From: Parasponia andersonii
Taxonomy: Eukaryota; Streptophyta; Magnoliopsida; Rosales; Cannabaceae
NCBI GenBank assembly: GCA_002914805.1
Contig: JXTB01000097.1
Span: 107,116-171,115 of the forward strand
Direction: 5' to 3'
Length of the DNA: 64,000 nt
The translations under genes were made by a program, and so were the position numbers. Numbering within the stretch: the first letter of the stretch is position 1; every line of letters begins with the position of its first letter. Shown here one piece after another: positions 36,985-49,878 of the stretch. The notes under the pieces were generated by a model. The model was not told where the DNA came from. It ran no database searches and saw only the letters and a list, made by a program, of their open reading frames with translations.

Positions 36985-37145
36985 TGTGTTTTTATTTTAT
37001 TTATATTTTAACAAAATATTCATTAATTTTCTTATGGGAGAAAGATATTAAAATAAGAATTAATTACATTTTTTTATTTATTTATATTTTAACAAAATAT
37101 TCATTAATTTTCTTATGGGAGGAAGATATTAAAATATGGGTTAAT
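36985..37145. repeat. ~85-bp tandem duplication
   Basis: The unit contains ATATTTTAACAAAATATTCA followed by TTAATTTTCTTATGGGAG(A/G)AAGATATTAAAATA, repeated twice about 85 bp apart with few differences. The open frame spanning it (36984-37202) owes its length to the repeat and is not a gene. Confidence 0.75.
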
Positions 37146-38961
37146 TATATTTTTTATATTTTACATTTTAACCGTTTATTCAATTTATATTTTCGATTTT
37201 AGTTATTATCAATATTGTCTTCTATATTTAAAAAAATATTACACATTCATACTATTTTAGTTTTGACTCTCAAATTCCTAAAATACCCCTTTAAGATTTA
37301 AAGGGATAATACCACCAAGGGTCGTAATCTTTTCCCACTGTATTACTTAAGCTCTTCTTAAAGGATTGAGATTAACGGATTTTGCTTTGGAGCTGACTGA
37401 TCGACTGTAGTAGACAGATTGAAATCTTTACTTGGGAGAGTAGATGAGTCAAGGTTAAAGACTTCTCATTTATGGAGAATCAAACTATCACGTAATTTGT
37501 ATTCCGATTCTACCTATCGAATTGGAGAATTCCGGTTTTCTAAGAATTCCTTATTGTTGGCATAACATGGACTAAAGAAACTATAATTGCACGTAAATTA
37601 CNTTCTCCATTCTTTTTTTTTCGTAGCTTTTAACTCTCCAACCTTATATTTTTGTTTCACGTTGGTCTTTTTTACACATTTCCGTCTAGTCTAATTGCTC
37701 TGTTAATTATCATGTAAATAATATAAGGTGTCTCAACCAAGGGTATAACTTGGAAAAGGAAGGAAACTGACCAAAAACAACGACCATTTTGGCACCTATA
37801 GTCTAGAGACAAGCAACCACATTTACCAATGAAACTTAGCTTCATATCATCTTCTATCACCAAAGTTTTCACCAAACTCGTCCTATTCCGTGGGATTGGG
37901 ATAGTGTGCATGCTATTTTCAATTCTTACTTTGTTATCTCAGTTGGGAATTTCCCTTTTTTTTCTTTTCCTTTCTCTTTTTTTTTTTTTCAAATTAACCG
38001 CGTTAAAAAAACCAACTTGAAAGGTATCCTTGAAACTCTTTCATTCATATTGGTTTGGCATCTTCAAGGCCATAATTGGAGGAGGGATTTTAAGAAGAAA
38101 ATTGAGAAGTATTTACATTGGATTAGTTTGCATAAAGAAATGGTAATTCAAGAATAGAAAATGTATATTGTTATATTATGTATACATGAGGCTATCAGGG
38201 ATTGAGGTATTTGTATTCCAGTGGATGCTTAAACCTTGCTCAATTTTGTATTTCCTTTAAAAAGGCTAAAAGATTTATATATATATATATATATAGACGA
38301 AAATCGAAGATAATAGGAGTTTAGATTTTAAAATTGAGCTGTTTATATTTTGAAATTGAGCTCTTAGATTTTATTTCAGAACCCTGGTAACAGAATAAAA
38401 TAAAATCTAAGAGCCCGTGCTCTTTATTAAATTTCATTTCCTCCTTCTTAATGACCCAAATCTGACCATACCTGTTTTGTAATAGTTAATAGAATTCATA
38501 TTTAGTAAATCGTAGAACTTATTTACTATGTTAATATCAAGTAGGCAACCCTCAAAGATTAGAACGACTTTCTTTCATTTTCTATTGCATTTTTCTCTGT
38601 TTTCCATCTTCCATTATCTATTTTTAGATATTCAAGACCGGTTAAGTACTAGCTTTATATTAGTAGGAAATTGTGGCATTTTCATTCTTACTTGCTTAGT
38701 GCAGGTTATGTAATAGATTGAAATTTTCTTTTTAATTTTAGAGTCTGATACTTCTGAAAAGATGTGCTAAGAGAGGAGTACAAAGAGGTTAACTGTTTCT
38801 TAAAACTGAAAAATACTTGAAGAGAATGTAAGTAAAGAGAATTTTTTAAAATGTTTATGTACCTAAATGTAATTTTATTCGGATTTCTATGGTACTGAAA
38901 GAATTTATTAAAATAATGTGTACAAATAACAAATAGAAGAGTGATAATAAATCCAATCTTG

Positions 38962-39127
38962 AGATTTTGTTTTACTAAATAAATAAATAAATATAAATAA
39001 CACCGAAAGGAAAGAAAGAACATACTTTGATTGCTCTAATTTATAGATTTTGTTTCACTAAATAAATAAATAAATATAAATAACACCGAAAGGAAAGAAA
39101 GAACATACTTTGATTGCTCTAATTTAT
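38962..39127. repeat. 83-bp tandem duplication (one mismatch)
   Basis: Two adjacent 83-bp copies start AGATTTTGTTT and end near TGCTCTAATTTAT. They differ at only one position by eye (TTTTACT versus TTTCACT). Very recent, or an assembly artefact. Confidence 0.85.
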
Positions 39128-39438
39128 AATTTTTTTCGTGTTACGTTTTTTTTAAAAAAAATGAAATGTTAGTAGTTTGGGGCAATCCATTCCCAAGACC
39201 AAATCGAAATCTAAAGCAGATTTGGTATGGTGTTCAGATTTTTAGAATAATATAGATCTGGACAATGTCATATTAGGCTCAATCTGTTTGATTTTTTTTT
39301 CCCCTCTCCCTTTTCGTGGTTTATGAATTTTGGTTGTAGGGTCTGAATCAAGTTCTTTGTAAATAACAAGACAGCAAGAATATCATGGCTGAAGCAATAA
39401 TGTAATTTAGTATTTATTATTAGTGGTTTAGGTATATT

Positions 39439-41287
39439 AGAGCATCTTCAATGGGAGTGGTATAACACATGCAAATATTTTTTCTTTCCTATGAAAATGC
39501 CAATATTATATTTAACATACACTTTAGTATTATTCTAAAATTATATCTCAAATGATATGCTATATTGAGCATAATTTTTAGAATGTGTTAAATATTATGC
39601 CAAATATAACATAATAAATAGCATATATCAAATTTTAATGTGCATATAAATTTATGATATTAGCATTATAGTATGTGTTTAAAGTCAAAAGTGTTATTAG
39701 CGTATGTTTGAATTTATAATATTATCATTATAGCATGGTAAAAATTCACATTGTTATTACTATTTTAAAATTTAATATATATATATATACATATATATAT
39801 TTCACAATGTGGCCAAAGTTGATATGTTTAAATATTTTTGTTTTTTTTTCTTTTATTTAAAATTGATTTATAATTTTATCCTCACTAAATTTCTATAAAT
39901 TAGAGTTCTCGTTCATTACTTTACTACTTGTATACTTCACAAACAAATAACATTATTTATGTACTTTGTGAGTACAATAGAGCTTTATGATTAATAATTG
40001 GATAATAAAATAAGAAGATTTTATAATAGAAATCACGTATACATAAGTGAAGATAATACTTAAATATAAAATAATATTATTTTTAGCCTGCATGCTGGAG
40101 TAAAATCTAAAAAATATGTGCTAAATTTAGTATATTATGCTAAATTTCAAAGCATCTCCAATGGAAGTGCTAAAACTCATGCCAATACTAAATTTTAGCA
40201 CTTCATCAAAAAATGTGTCTCCAATAGTATGTTAAATATAACATACATTTTAACACCTTCTATTTCTCGTATTATATATAACACAAGGTATACCATTAGC
40301 TAAAATTTTAACAAATATTGCCATTATTAACATGTGTTTAAATTTGTAATTTTATTATTAGTATGTGTTATATTTTATAATATTGATATTATAGCATATA
40401 TTGATTTTATAATATAGTCATTATTTACAATGTTGCCAATTTAATTTTAGCATCTATGAATTTTTATAATTTTTCTATTGCATTAAATTGAAAATTTGTA
40501 TAAACTTTACAATATGACTAATTTAATACACGTATATTATTTCTTATTTAATTTTTTCATTAAATTTTACTCACAATATTACCCTTCTAAATTCTATAAA
40601 TTTGAGTTCCCAATACTTCTTTTTCCACTCGCATTTTCACAAACCAAAAATTAAAAAAAAAATGGAAGAATCATGAGTTGGAGTAAAGCATGGATATATT
40701 AGTTAAGATTAATTTGCAAGGCATGATTGAGCATTAGTCAAGATCCAATAATCGGTAACTCCAAATCCCTTTCTAAGGTTACACTTAAGCAGTTACTCTT
40801 TGTCTTTTAGTGATTGTATTGATTATTTTGCTTATTTATATAGAATATAAGTATTCATTCATTAAAAATAAAATAAAAGAATATGAGTTATTATGTTGGT
40901 AACTCCAAATAATTGGTAACTCCAAATTCCTTTCCAAGGTTACACTTTAAGCAGTTACTCTTTTTCTTTTAGTGATTGTATTGACTATTTTGCTTATTTA
41001 AATAGAATATAAGTATTCATTCATTAAAAAAAAAAAAGAATATGAGTTATTGTGTTGGTAGGAAAAGTAAGTGGAGTTTTTATCATTAGTAATCATATGG
41101 TATAATAATAGGAGTTAATAATATAAAAAAGAAAAATTATAAATAAAAATAGTGTTTAAATATAAAGTAGTATTTTTTTTAGCATATACCCAATAAAGCA
41201 AATCTTAAAAGTGTGTGCTAAATTTAGTTAATCATTTCAAATATAACATTGAAACTATTTTTTAGTATTTCGTAATGGAGATGGTCT
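39439..41287. mobile_element. Composite MITE-type material with AGCATCTCCAATGG ends
   Basis: AGAGCATCTTCAATGG at about 39439 and AGCATCTCCAATGG near 40151 are direct-orientation terminal motifs; GTAATGGAGATGGTCT near 41272 is the inverse. The interior is AT-rich and repeats GCTAAATTTAG / ATATAACATA phrases. A roughly 165-bp internal tandem duplication (about 40745-41060, unit with GGTAACTCCAAAT and AGCAGTTACTCTTT) is included. Terminal GAGCATCTCCAA motifs are typical of plant non-autonomous DNA transposons. Confidence 0.5.
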
Positions 41288-42367
41288 AGGTTTAGTTCGT
41301 CCTTTTTAGCATAAATGTATTAGAAATTATCTTATGGAGTCATATGTACGTAAATAATGTCCAAGTTGAAGAGATAGAGGGAGATGGGGGAAAACAATTA
41401 GTTTATGTTTTTTTTTTTAATATCATTTTTTGAGATAATTTTTTTAGCAATTTATATATATATTTTTATTATTAGTTAAAATTTATTTTAATTTTGTAAA
41501 TATATATGTCTAAATTATAAAGGGGTATTTTGGGAAGTTTAATGGTTAAAGTTAGTTTTTAACTCTAAAAGGTGTGAATGTGTAATATTTTTCAAATATA
41601 AAGAATAAATTGATAATAATCAAAATATAATAAATAAATTAAACAACGTATAATATAAGTGAGATAAATGATTCTATTAGTCCCTGTAAGGAGAAAGTCT
41701 CACTTTAGTCCTTAAACTTCAAACTGTGCCGAATTGGTCTTTAAATTATTAAAAATGTGTCATTTTGCATTTTGTTTGAAACTTGTCAAAATGAACACAC
41801 GAATTGTATTTTTTATTATGTATTAGTGGCTTCAATAAAATATCTCATTCTAAGTAGTTTTACATTACATTATTTTTTCAATATGCAATTGATTTTGGTT
41901 TAACTAATTATTTTTAAACTATTTCAATTCATATTCTAATTTCTTTGTAGTGCTAGATAATATTTTTAGATATGAAATAAGTATAACAAGATAACAAACA
42001 AATGTGTATTATATATTTATTTAATTAAGAATAAAATGAAAAATGCAACAAAAATTTATTAAAATAAAATTATTTTAATCATCTAAGAACTAAAATGGTA
42101 CAATCTAAAAATTTAAAGATCAAAAGTGAGAATAGTCTATGGACAAGATAGTCGTATAAGTATAACCCGTAATAAAATGTCGTCGTTGTGGCTTGGGAAG
42201 TGATCCCCAACGCAACGCCTCACAAAAGCATCCTGCACCCTCACGTCCTGATTTCCCTACTTTCACCACCTCCGCCATCCATAGCCACTTCTGCAAACAA
42301 ACCCACCCTTCTCTTCAATGGAACTCAACCATCACTAGTACCCAAATTTATCAAACCATAAACCGCT

Positions 42368-45300
42368 ATGGACTCCTACCAACAACAACAACAACAACAA
42401 CAACAACATCACCGATACATGAGGCCGCCGCCGCCACCACAACCACCACCGTCGACGGCGGATCCCTATCACCAGCAACAGCAACAACCGCCGCCGCCGC
42501 CGAGGCCACCAGTTCATCCGCAGGGCACATGGTACCCCACCAACCAGTTCCAGTACCACCCCGCACACTCCCCCTCCCCTCCTCCGCAGTGGGCCCCACC
42601 GCCTCCTCCTCCTCCTCCTGCTCATCCCCACTCCGACCATTTCCTTCCTCCTCCAGGTTCTTATCCTCCACCGCAACATCATTATCCTGCGCACCACCAG
42701 TTCCCTTCCCCTTCACCTCCTCCTCCTCCTCCTCCTCCTCCGCCTCCGCCTCTGCCACAAGTGGCTGCCCACTTTCCTCCGCATCCTCCTCATTCTCAGA
42801 TTCCCAGTTCCTACACTCAGCCCAATCAGGTAATAGTCGTCAAATTCTCTAGGGTTTTAGATTTAATGTTTCACTCGCTTCGTTTTCGCTTATCCTATTT
42901 CTTGTTCTGTTTAATTATTTGCTTATGAATCCCAAAATCTTGATGAGAGTATACATATAAAGAAATGAATTATATGTGCATATATATATATATATTTGTA
43001 GCTTTTTTTTTTTGGTTCATGCATGAGGCTCTAGGTGTTGCTTCCTGACCTTGATTGATGTTCTTATTATCACATTTTTGTAGGAATGGGGAAATCCAAA
43101 TTGGGGGCATCACCAAGGTTGGGATTATCCAGGTTAGTTCTTAAATCAATACTCAAAAATTTATTATAACATGATGTTGTGTTTTGGATTTATGCAATTC
43201 GAGATTGTAGCCTTTCTATGGTCACATGTCACAGAAATATGAACGACATTGTAAAACAAGCAAGTAGCATTACAAGCAGAACTAGGCCCAAAAAAAAAAA
43301 ACCATACCAGTCAATCAAGCCTATTTACTGTGTATCTTGCAGAGAACCCCAACGGGGTGGCTCAGCGGTGAATCACTTGGACTTAGTGCCTCATGAAGCA
43401 TTAGGTCTAAGGTTCGATTCCCACTGAGTGCTGTCAATTCCTTGGGGCCACGCCCGTGGGCCAAAGGACTGAGATTTTCCTGGTCCATGTGAAGGGGGCA
43501 CTTTGCATGGATACCGTGGATTAGTCGGGGCATAAGCCTCGGACATCAATGTAATCACAAAAAAAATTGTGTCTTGAAGAGGCACTGAGTAAATATTTTT
43601 ATTTTCTTTTTGTTTGAAGATTTAAAATAATTTGGTCCCTATTTTGGTGGTATGATGACCGTAGTGTGAGAACTGGGAGTCATTTGTTTGGGACCTGTTG
43701 AAGGAAAAGGATATGTTTTATTTTCTGTTGTCTTGGTGGTACTTTGCATTTAACTCCAATAATTGAGTTGACAAAGAATGCTTATCTTAGTATTTTGATG
43801 GGCGTTATGGGGGGCATGGTCAAATCTTACATGCTAATTACTCAAAGGCTGTGATATTAAGAACTAATGAACTGATAAAGTTGATAATATTTGCATTTGT
43901 TGACTTGTTTTTCCCTTACCGAACTGTTCTTGGAGTATGCCAATTACATTTGTTCAACTTTTGATATTTTATTTTACAATAGTTGCCCATAGCAATGAAG
44001 AAGATTGGGCTGCCAGGGCTAGAGCATGGGCAGACGCTAAAACAGCAATGGAGAATCAGCATCAACAATCTCAGTTTACACCAGTTGGCAGACCGGAAGA
44101 ACAAAGTCATTACCATGACCAATATCCTCAATCAGTTGAGCCTCATTATGGGGAAATTCATCATCACTCTATCCCTGCTTCTAACTATCAACAAGTTCCA
44201 GTTTCAGCTGCACCTCACCGGCCACCAGTAGTTCATCCCTCAGAGGTTCCTTCCGTGAGCTCTGATTCATCTTATGTTCCAGAGGGACATCTTCACACTG
44301 TTAGAGATGGAACTCCAGCCGCAGATTCAAATGCTATGTTTCAGCGTCAAGGAAATCTACCTATAAGTCCATCAGTTCATCAGCAGGAGGTACCTTCTAG
44401 TTATTCTTCTGTTACAGGTAATAATTCACGTAATATATCGAATTTGTATGTGAAGCCTCTGCTCCAGAACTGCTATCATGGATCTCAAATTGCTTTACTC
44501 ATTCTATGTTGTCTTCTCCATAATAACTTGTAACTGGAACCTTGTCTATTTGTTTAGTTAATGTGATTGTTCTTCTTAGAGCTTCTTCAGCTGATTTTTA
44601 CTTATATTTGGTACCAATTGTTCTTTCCTTGAAGTTTGTTGGAACTAAGAGTTGTTGTCCCTCTTTTATCTATTGTGTTTATAAGGTACTAGTATATATG
44701 TCACTTTCGAAGTACTGAATCCTTGTCTTTTTTTCTCCTTTTTTATTTTGACTTTTTCTATACATTTCTATCTTAAGAGTGGGTTCTGCTTTACTAATTC
44801 CATCATTTTGCTTTCTCTTTTACAAGACTTTTCCTAACCTAATGTTAGCATTACTTCTTGGAGTTGGTTCAATTTTTAAACTTTAAAATAGTTTATGCAA
44901 TGAGTTTCTTTAATTCATTGGACTATATGTATTGCACGGAAACATTCCTGGACAGATTGAGGATCCCAATCTTGGCTTCATTAGAAAGGAGAGAATTAGT
45001 GATGTAAAAGTAGTCTTTATGTAATAAGATCTTTTTTGTCTGAATAAACCAATATAATTACATTTGATGAGCTATCTTAATTTTTGGGCCATATTTGGTA
45101 AATTGTGTCTTGGAACCTGGTGAGTGGCAGTTTCTTTTTGCTAGAGTGCAAGTGATACATGCTACATGAACACTTTTTTTTGTTTAGATGCTTTATTAGC
45201 TACTGGAGTTACAATAATTATATTTTTGAGCTGTTAGTTCCTAGCTTACTAGAAATGTATTAAATTGAATCTTTTGATGACAACCTTTTGTAAGATATAT

Positions 45301-48300
45301 ATCTAACTGCTAAAAAGGAAGTGCTGCCTGTCTGAAATGTGAAAAATGATATAGATTACTCTGACGTAGTGGCCAAGCTGAATCTTTATGCCCATGGGCT
45401 TTCTTTTCCTAGTAATTTTTAAATGTGCTACTTTTCTGACTGGCAGGAAATAATGGGAGCGTGCCCTTTTCAAACACTTCTTATGAAGGACAGCACCATA
45501 CGCAACCACCACAGGCTATGCCTCTTGCTGACCAGCCATTAGAATTCACACCTAGATTTAATCGTGATGACCCACATATGCAGCCCAGCTATGCTTATCT
45601 TGATTCAGTTGGACCTGTAAGAGGGATGGATACTGTCACCACTATGCCTTCTATGAACAGTTGGACTGCTCCTGTTGCACATGGTGTGGGTTATCCTCCT
45701 GTCGCTCCAGTTCTGCCATCGGGGCCTCAGGTACTATTTATTTATCTACTTTTATATTGAGTTTTTTACTTTAATTCTCAGGGCTTAGTAGTAAGTACGA
45801 ATAACTTTTCATCCAGCAACATGATCCTTCGCTAGCTGTTCCTGGGCATACTGCACCTCCATTTAGTAGTTTTCCTGTGTCAGGCCTCCAGCCAACAATT
45901 CCAATTGCTGCTCCCCCGTTTTCCCTTAGTGCTGGAACTGCTCTTCACCCTACTACAGCGTTCCCCGGCGATGCTTATGGAGTTCCAAGTGTTTCTGAAC
46001 GCCCTAAAAAGGTATGTTTTCTGAGTCTTATTTGCCGGAACAAATCCTCTACTGTTCGTCTATTATACTTACAAACTTTTGTCCAGGCTTCGGTGCCTAA
46101 TTGGCTTAAGGAGGAAATAAAGAAAGCAGTTATCACAAGTTCGTCTTTGGATCATCTCAAGGAGGAATCACAATCTATTGAAGATGAAGGCTATGATAAA
46201 TCTGTTGGGAAGGGTGAGCAAGCGGATAGCAAAAGCATTGATTCTTCTAGATCAACTGAAGAAGATGAGGATGATGAGGTTTTATTCTTTTCTTGACTAA
46301 ATCTCCTCCTCCCTTCTTTTTTAAGTTCTTGTGTTGGTCAAAGCTTTGTCACATTGTATAATTTTTTTTACATTTTGTGTTTACTTGGGGAATCAACCTG
46401 CGATAATCTTTGTCTTTGTAGGATTATGTGGAAGCAGCTAGAACTGCAGCAATTAACCAGGAAATAAAGCGCGTGCTAACTGAAGTTCTATTGAAGGTTG
46501 GAATGCTGAGCAGGCTATATTTTTCTTTACCAACCTCACCTTATATGGTTCTAATGTTTCGTTCATTTAATAGGTAACCGATGAACTGTTTGATGAAATT
46601 GCAACAAAAGTTCTCAATGAAGATCTGAGAATTGAAGGTGAATTCATGATGACCTTAATTTTTTCCATAGATTCCTGTTATAGGTTACAGTAACGGTTAT
46701 AGCTATACTAATACCCTTCTTATTTGCTCTGCTTAAATGACTAGTTTCACTTTCTGCAGTTGATAAAGACACGGTCACTTCGAACCATAGGGTATCTCCG
46801 TCTCCCCCTACACTTCCACCTGGCAAGGCAACTGCAAAAATTATAGTTCCAGGTGTATCCAAGGAATCTGAGGTTGAAAGCGTTGTTGAGAAGTCCAGTT
46901 CTAGCTCCCCTGGAGATATACTGGGTCTTGCAAATTATGCCACTGATGATGATGACGATGATGAAATTCAGAGTTCCAGCTCGCCAAATTCAAGGAAAAA
47001 GGAGCTTATTCAGCATTCGAGTTTTGAAAAACCATCAGAAGATAAGCATGTTGTTGATGCAAATGGCAGTTCCTCAGTACAACCTGAAGAGCTCAGTAAA
47101 AAGCATAAAATTATGGAGACTGAGCCAAGTAAAGCTAGCTTAATCCAGTCCAAGTTTGCTGACACTGAAGCCACTATGGATTTCAGTTCCGATGAAAATT
47201 GGAAAAATGAAAGTAGTGCTGGTGGAAGTAAACCAGATAATAGTAGTGTTTCTAGATCAAAAGATACAGGTGATATTGTTAGATCTGACCCTCCTGAAGA
47301 TGATGAAAATATGCTGAAAACATCAAAAGACAGTAACCAAGTTAAGGAAATGAGGATAAAACAAGAAAAGAATGATAGACATGATGGTAAGAGAAGTTCT
47401 GGGAAAGACTTTGAAAAGAAGGAAGAGAGTGGTAAGAGAACAGATGAGAAGGGCAATGAAAATCATAGGAGGCATGACGAAAGGCATCCGAGAAAGGAAA
47501 AGACAGATGAACGGAATGGTTCTAAAGAAAGAGTGAAAGAGCAAAGTGCTAAGCTTCTGGCGCAGGATTCCGAGTCCAAGAAAAGGTCTTCTCATGTTGA
47601 TGCCACGGAGGACAGAAAAGAAACAGAGAGGCAACATAAAGCTGGTGCTAAAGAGGAAAGTAACAGGAAAAGAGAGCATACCAAGGATAAGGAGAGCGGG
47701 AGATCAAGGCATAAACATGCAAGTGACTCAAGCAGGCACAAGAGAAGACGCTCCTCTTCAATTGGTAGGGGTAGAAGCAGCAAGGACAACTCAGTTCATC
47801 ATGATATTGATTCAAGTGATGATGCTTCCAATGACTCTAAGAGGTTTGCTATTTGTAATTTTGTGAACGTTCTCTTGTTTTCTTACTAGAATCTATTTTT
47901 ATTTGGTGGGTGCGAGAGTTAATGATGCTTCCTAAGGACTTAAATTTGTTTATTTTTCTAATGGTTTGATACAACATGAGACACCTTCCACCATCAAAGA
48001 AAGGAAAATTATTTTCTTGCACTTTTGTTCGAACCCCAAGACCTAAGTTTCTCCTCGCTTGCTGCAGGAAGTTGCATTCAAGGAGACGCAACTTGTCACC
48101 ATCACCCTCAACTGGAAAATCGAGAAGAAGGTACTGATTTATGAGAATTTCATTACTTTTATCTTTGCTCCCTGGCTTGCATCACATATTTCATCTCATG
48201 CCTATAAAGTAGTTTTAAACGCAAATTTGGACATAGTGATGTGAAGATTATGAGGTAAACTCCTAATATTTTCCTAAGAAATCATGATAATCACCATGAC

Positions 48301-49878
48301 TAAGTTGTAAGTAATTAATAGGCTCACTCTTTTGTTAGCTCCATTTGTTTATGATGAAAATTTAAGCGACTAGCATTCTTTTCATTCATCGCTCATACCA
48401 TTGAGTGGTTAATGATCAGGATAATACTTGTCAATTTAATTGCTTTTTATCTATTTATCCTTTTCGCTTTAAATGCCTGACAACTATTGGCGCTGTTCCT
48501 TCTCTGGTTGAAATGAATTTGGATTCTTGCTTAGTTTGCTATTACAGTAAGGAGGAATTTTTTAGTATTAGTTGATAGCCTTCTGATTTTAATTTTTGAG
48601 ACCCGAAACTAAAACCACAACTAGAAATTGAAGAGTGAAAGTGCTTCTTAATGCTTATATACTTCATAATAGCTGGATGCACTGAATTTGATCCAAATAT
48701 TCATTCTCTAAATTTCCTTATCGTGCTGATGTAGTTATTTAGTAATGTCTAAATAAATGAATGAAGGCCAGTATTATCACTGTAGTATTCCATGTAAAGG
48801 AAAATTGCAGGGTTTTCCCCTCTTCTTTTTTTTTTTTTTTTTCGGTGGGGGCTGTAAAGAGGCTCTCTTTTATTCAGTATAAAGGAATGTTGTACGTTTA
48901 TTTTCTCTAGATTTCCAGTTTTCTAATTTGAGGCTCACAGTGTTGTGTTGGCTAAAACTTGCACCTTTTGATTTGATTCTCAAAAGCCCTTGGGGTAATT
49001 AATTTGCTATTCGTCATTGCACTTTTGTTAATTGATTAATTTAGCATTACTGTTTCTGTGACCTTTTTTTTTTTTTTGTTCTGTGAATCTAAAAATGATG
49101 TTAATATATCCTGGCCACATGGTACATTTATGAGTATCCTGGACCTCTGACTGCTAAATTGATATCTAATTACCCAGGAAAAAAAAAGGGCCCTCCTGCT
49201 TTAGATATATTATATTTTAAAGATGTATCAAGGTGTTAAGAACTATTTGAATTCTGCGTTTGTCGTAAGATAAGATATACAGATATAGGAAGTACAACTT
49301 TGACTATGCATAAATAATACATTTTTTAAATATTTTCTATGAATTCCTTTTCTTTGGCTGGAAATTTTTAGTGTGAGTTGGTCTGCAGTTGTTACTTGAT
49401 TGTTTGGTACTACTGATTAGTTCCTGTTTTTGGTTTGAAGTACGGTATTGGTAGTGTTAACCGTTGATTGTACATTCAGCTTTCGTAGTTAGAAGCAGAG
49501 TAGGTTTTGCTAAGAGGGAACTTTGTATTTAGTGTGAGTCTGAACAAGGTTGAACATTTCTTGTAAGTATATTTAACTCACCATATCAGCATATGGGTGT
49601 TTCTATTTCTAGACAAGTTTCGCGGTCTCCACATAGCAAGCATTCTCAGCGCAGGCATTCTCCCTACTCTTCTTTTGATACAAATAGGTATGTTACTCTA
49701 AAATCTTCAAAGCTGTCCTATGTTTTTGAGACATGCCACTAATCAATGAGCAATTCAGGTGAAAGTGCAGGCCTTCTGCGTCTTCTGTTAGGATTGTTGC
49801 CTGGCTTATTGACTTTGCTAAACTTTTTGCAGGGGAAGGAGGTCAAGGTCCAGAACACCTGTGCGACGGCAGAGATGA
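42368..49878 (+). CDS. Pro/Gln-rich, Arg/Ser-tailed protein of unknown function (1007 aa, 12 exons)
   Basis: Twelve exons: 42368-42829, 43084-43132, 43983-44417, 45447-45730, 45817-46011, 46087-46278, 46422-46496, 46574-46637, 46760-47843, 48068-48130, 49613-49687, 49833-49878. They join in frame to 1007 residues. Residues 1-154 are polyglutamine and polyproline (PPPPPPPPPP runs). Next come the Trp-rich EWGNPNWGHHQGWDYP and acidic-basic EEDWAARARAWADAK. A conserved-looking middle segment follows (VPNWLKEEIKKAV, then AARTAAINQEIKRVLTEVLLKVTDELFDEIATKVL), then GDILGLANYATDDDDDDE. The tail is a long Lys/Glu/Ser region ending in RS/RR-type repeats (SRRRNLSPSPS, RRSRSRTPVRRQR). The layout suggests a nuclear, RNA-processing-associated protein; that is inference. 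By neighbourhood it corresponds to the Arabidopsis gene I recall as At1g70620 ('cyclin-related'); no cyclin box was recognised. Confidence 0.82.
43329..43582 (+). mobile_element. tRNA-derived SINE in intron 2 of the Pro-rich gene
   Basis: The body at about 43345-43567 has a Pol III A-box-like GTGGCTCAGCGG (about 43357) and B-box GGTTCGATTCC (43411-43421). A unique tail contains TTAGTCGGGGCATAAGCCTC, and the element ends in a short A-run (about 43559-43566). It is flanked by imperfect direct repeats TGTGTATCTTGCAGAG and TTGTGTCTTGAAGAGG, consistent with target-primed insertion. The tail resembles Au-type plant SINEs; the family name is from memory. Sense orientation relative to the host gene. 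Confidence 0.75.

Larger units (their letters stand above)
37140..41665. repeat. Pair of ~155-bp inverted arms 4.2 kb apart
   Basis: The left arm (about 37140-37295) contains ATATTACACATTCATAC and AAAATACCCCTTTA. The right arm (about 41510-41665) carries their inverse, TAAAGGGGTATTTTGGG and GTGTGAATGTGTAATATT. The arms belong to the same repeat group as 23477-23824. They are either two solo insertions in opposite orientation or the ends of one large element. Confidence 0.5.
33371..42367. other. 9-kb gene-poor spacer built of MITEs and AT-rich DNA
   Basis: No supported gene between the ABC transporter stop and the next ATG. Contents: an inverted-repeat MITE (34708-34950), two adjacent MITEs of the 17-kb family (36335-36667), an 85-bp tandem duplication (about 36985-37145), a pair of inverted arms (37140-37295 and 41510-41665), an 83-bp tandem duplication (38962-39127), composite MITE material (39439-41287), and one undetermined base (N) at 37602. 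Open frames such as 37829-38157 and 38706-39023 have no recognisable domain, and the second overlaps a simple duplication. Confidence 0.55.

Noticed and set aside
37602..37602. Undetermined base N
   Set aside because: A single sequencing ambiguity in non-coding DNA, with no biological signal.
42193..42852. Long alternative frames (both strands) over the first exon of the Pro-rich gene
   Set aside because: Low-complexity CAA/CCT repeats keep several frames open. Only the frame from 42368 continues through in-phase splice sites into conserved-looking sequence.
47010..47679. Minus-strand open frames of 118-148 codons
   Set aside because: They mirror the Lys/Glu/Ser-rich exon 9 of the Pro-rich gene and have no domain of their own.
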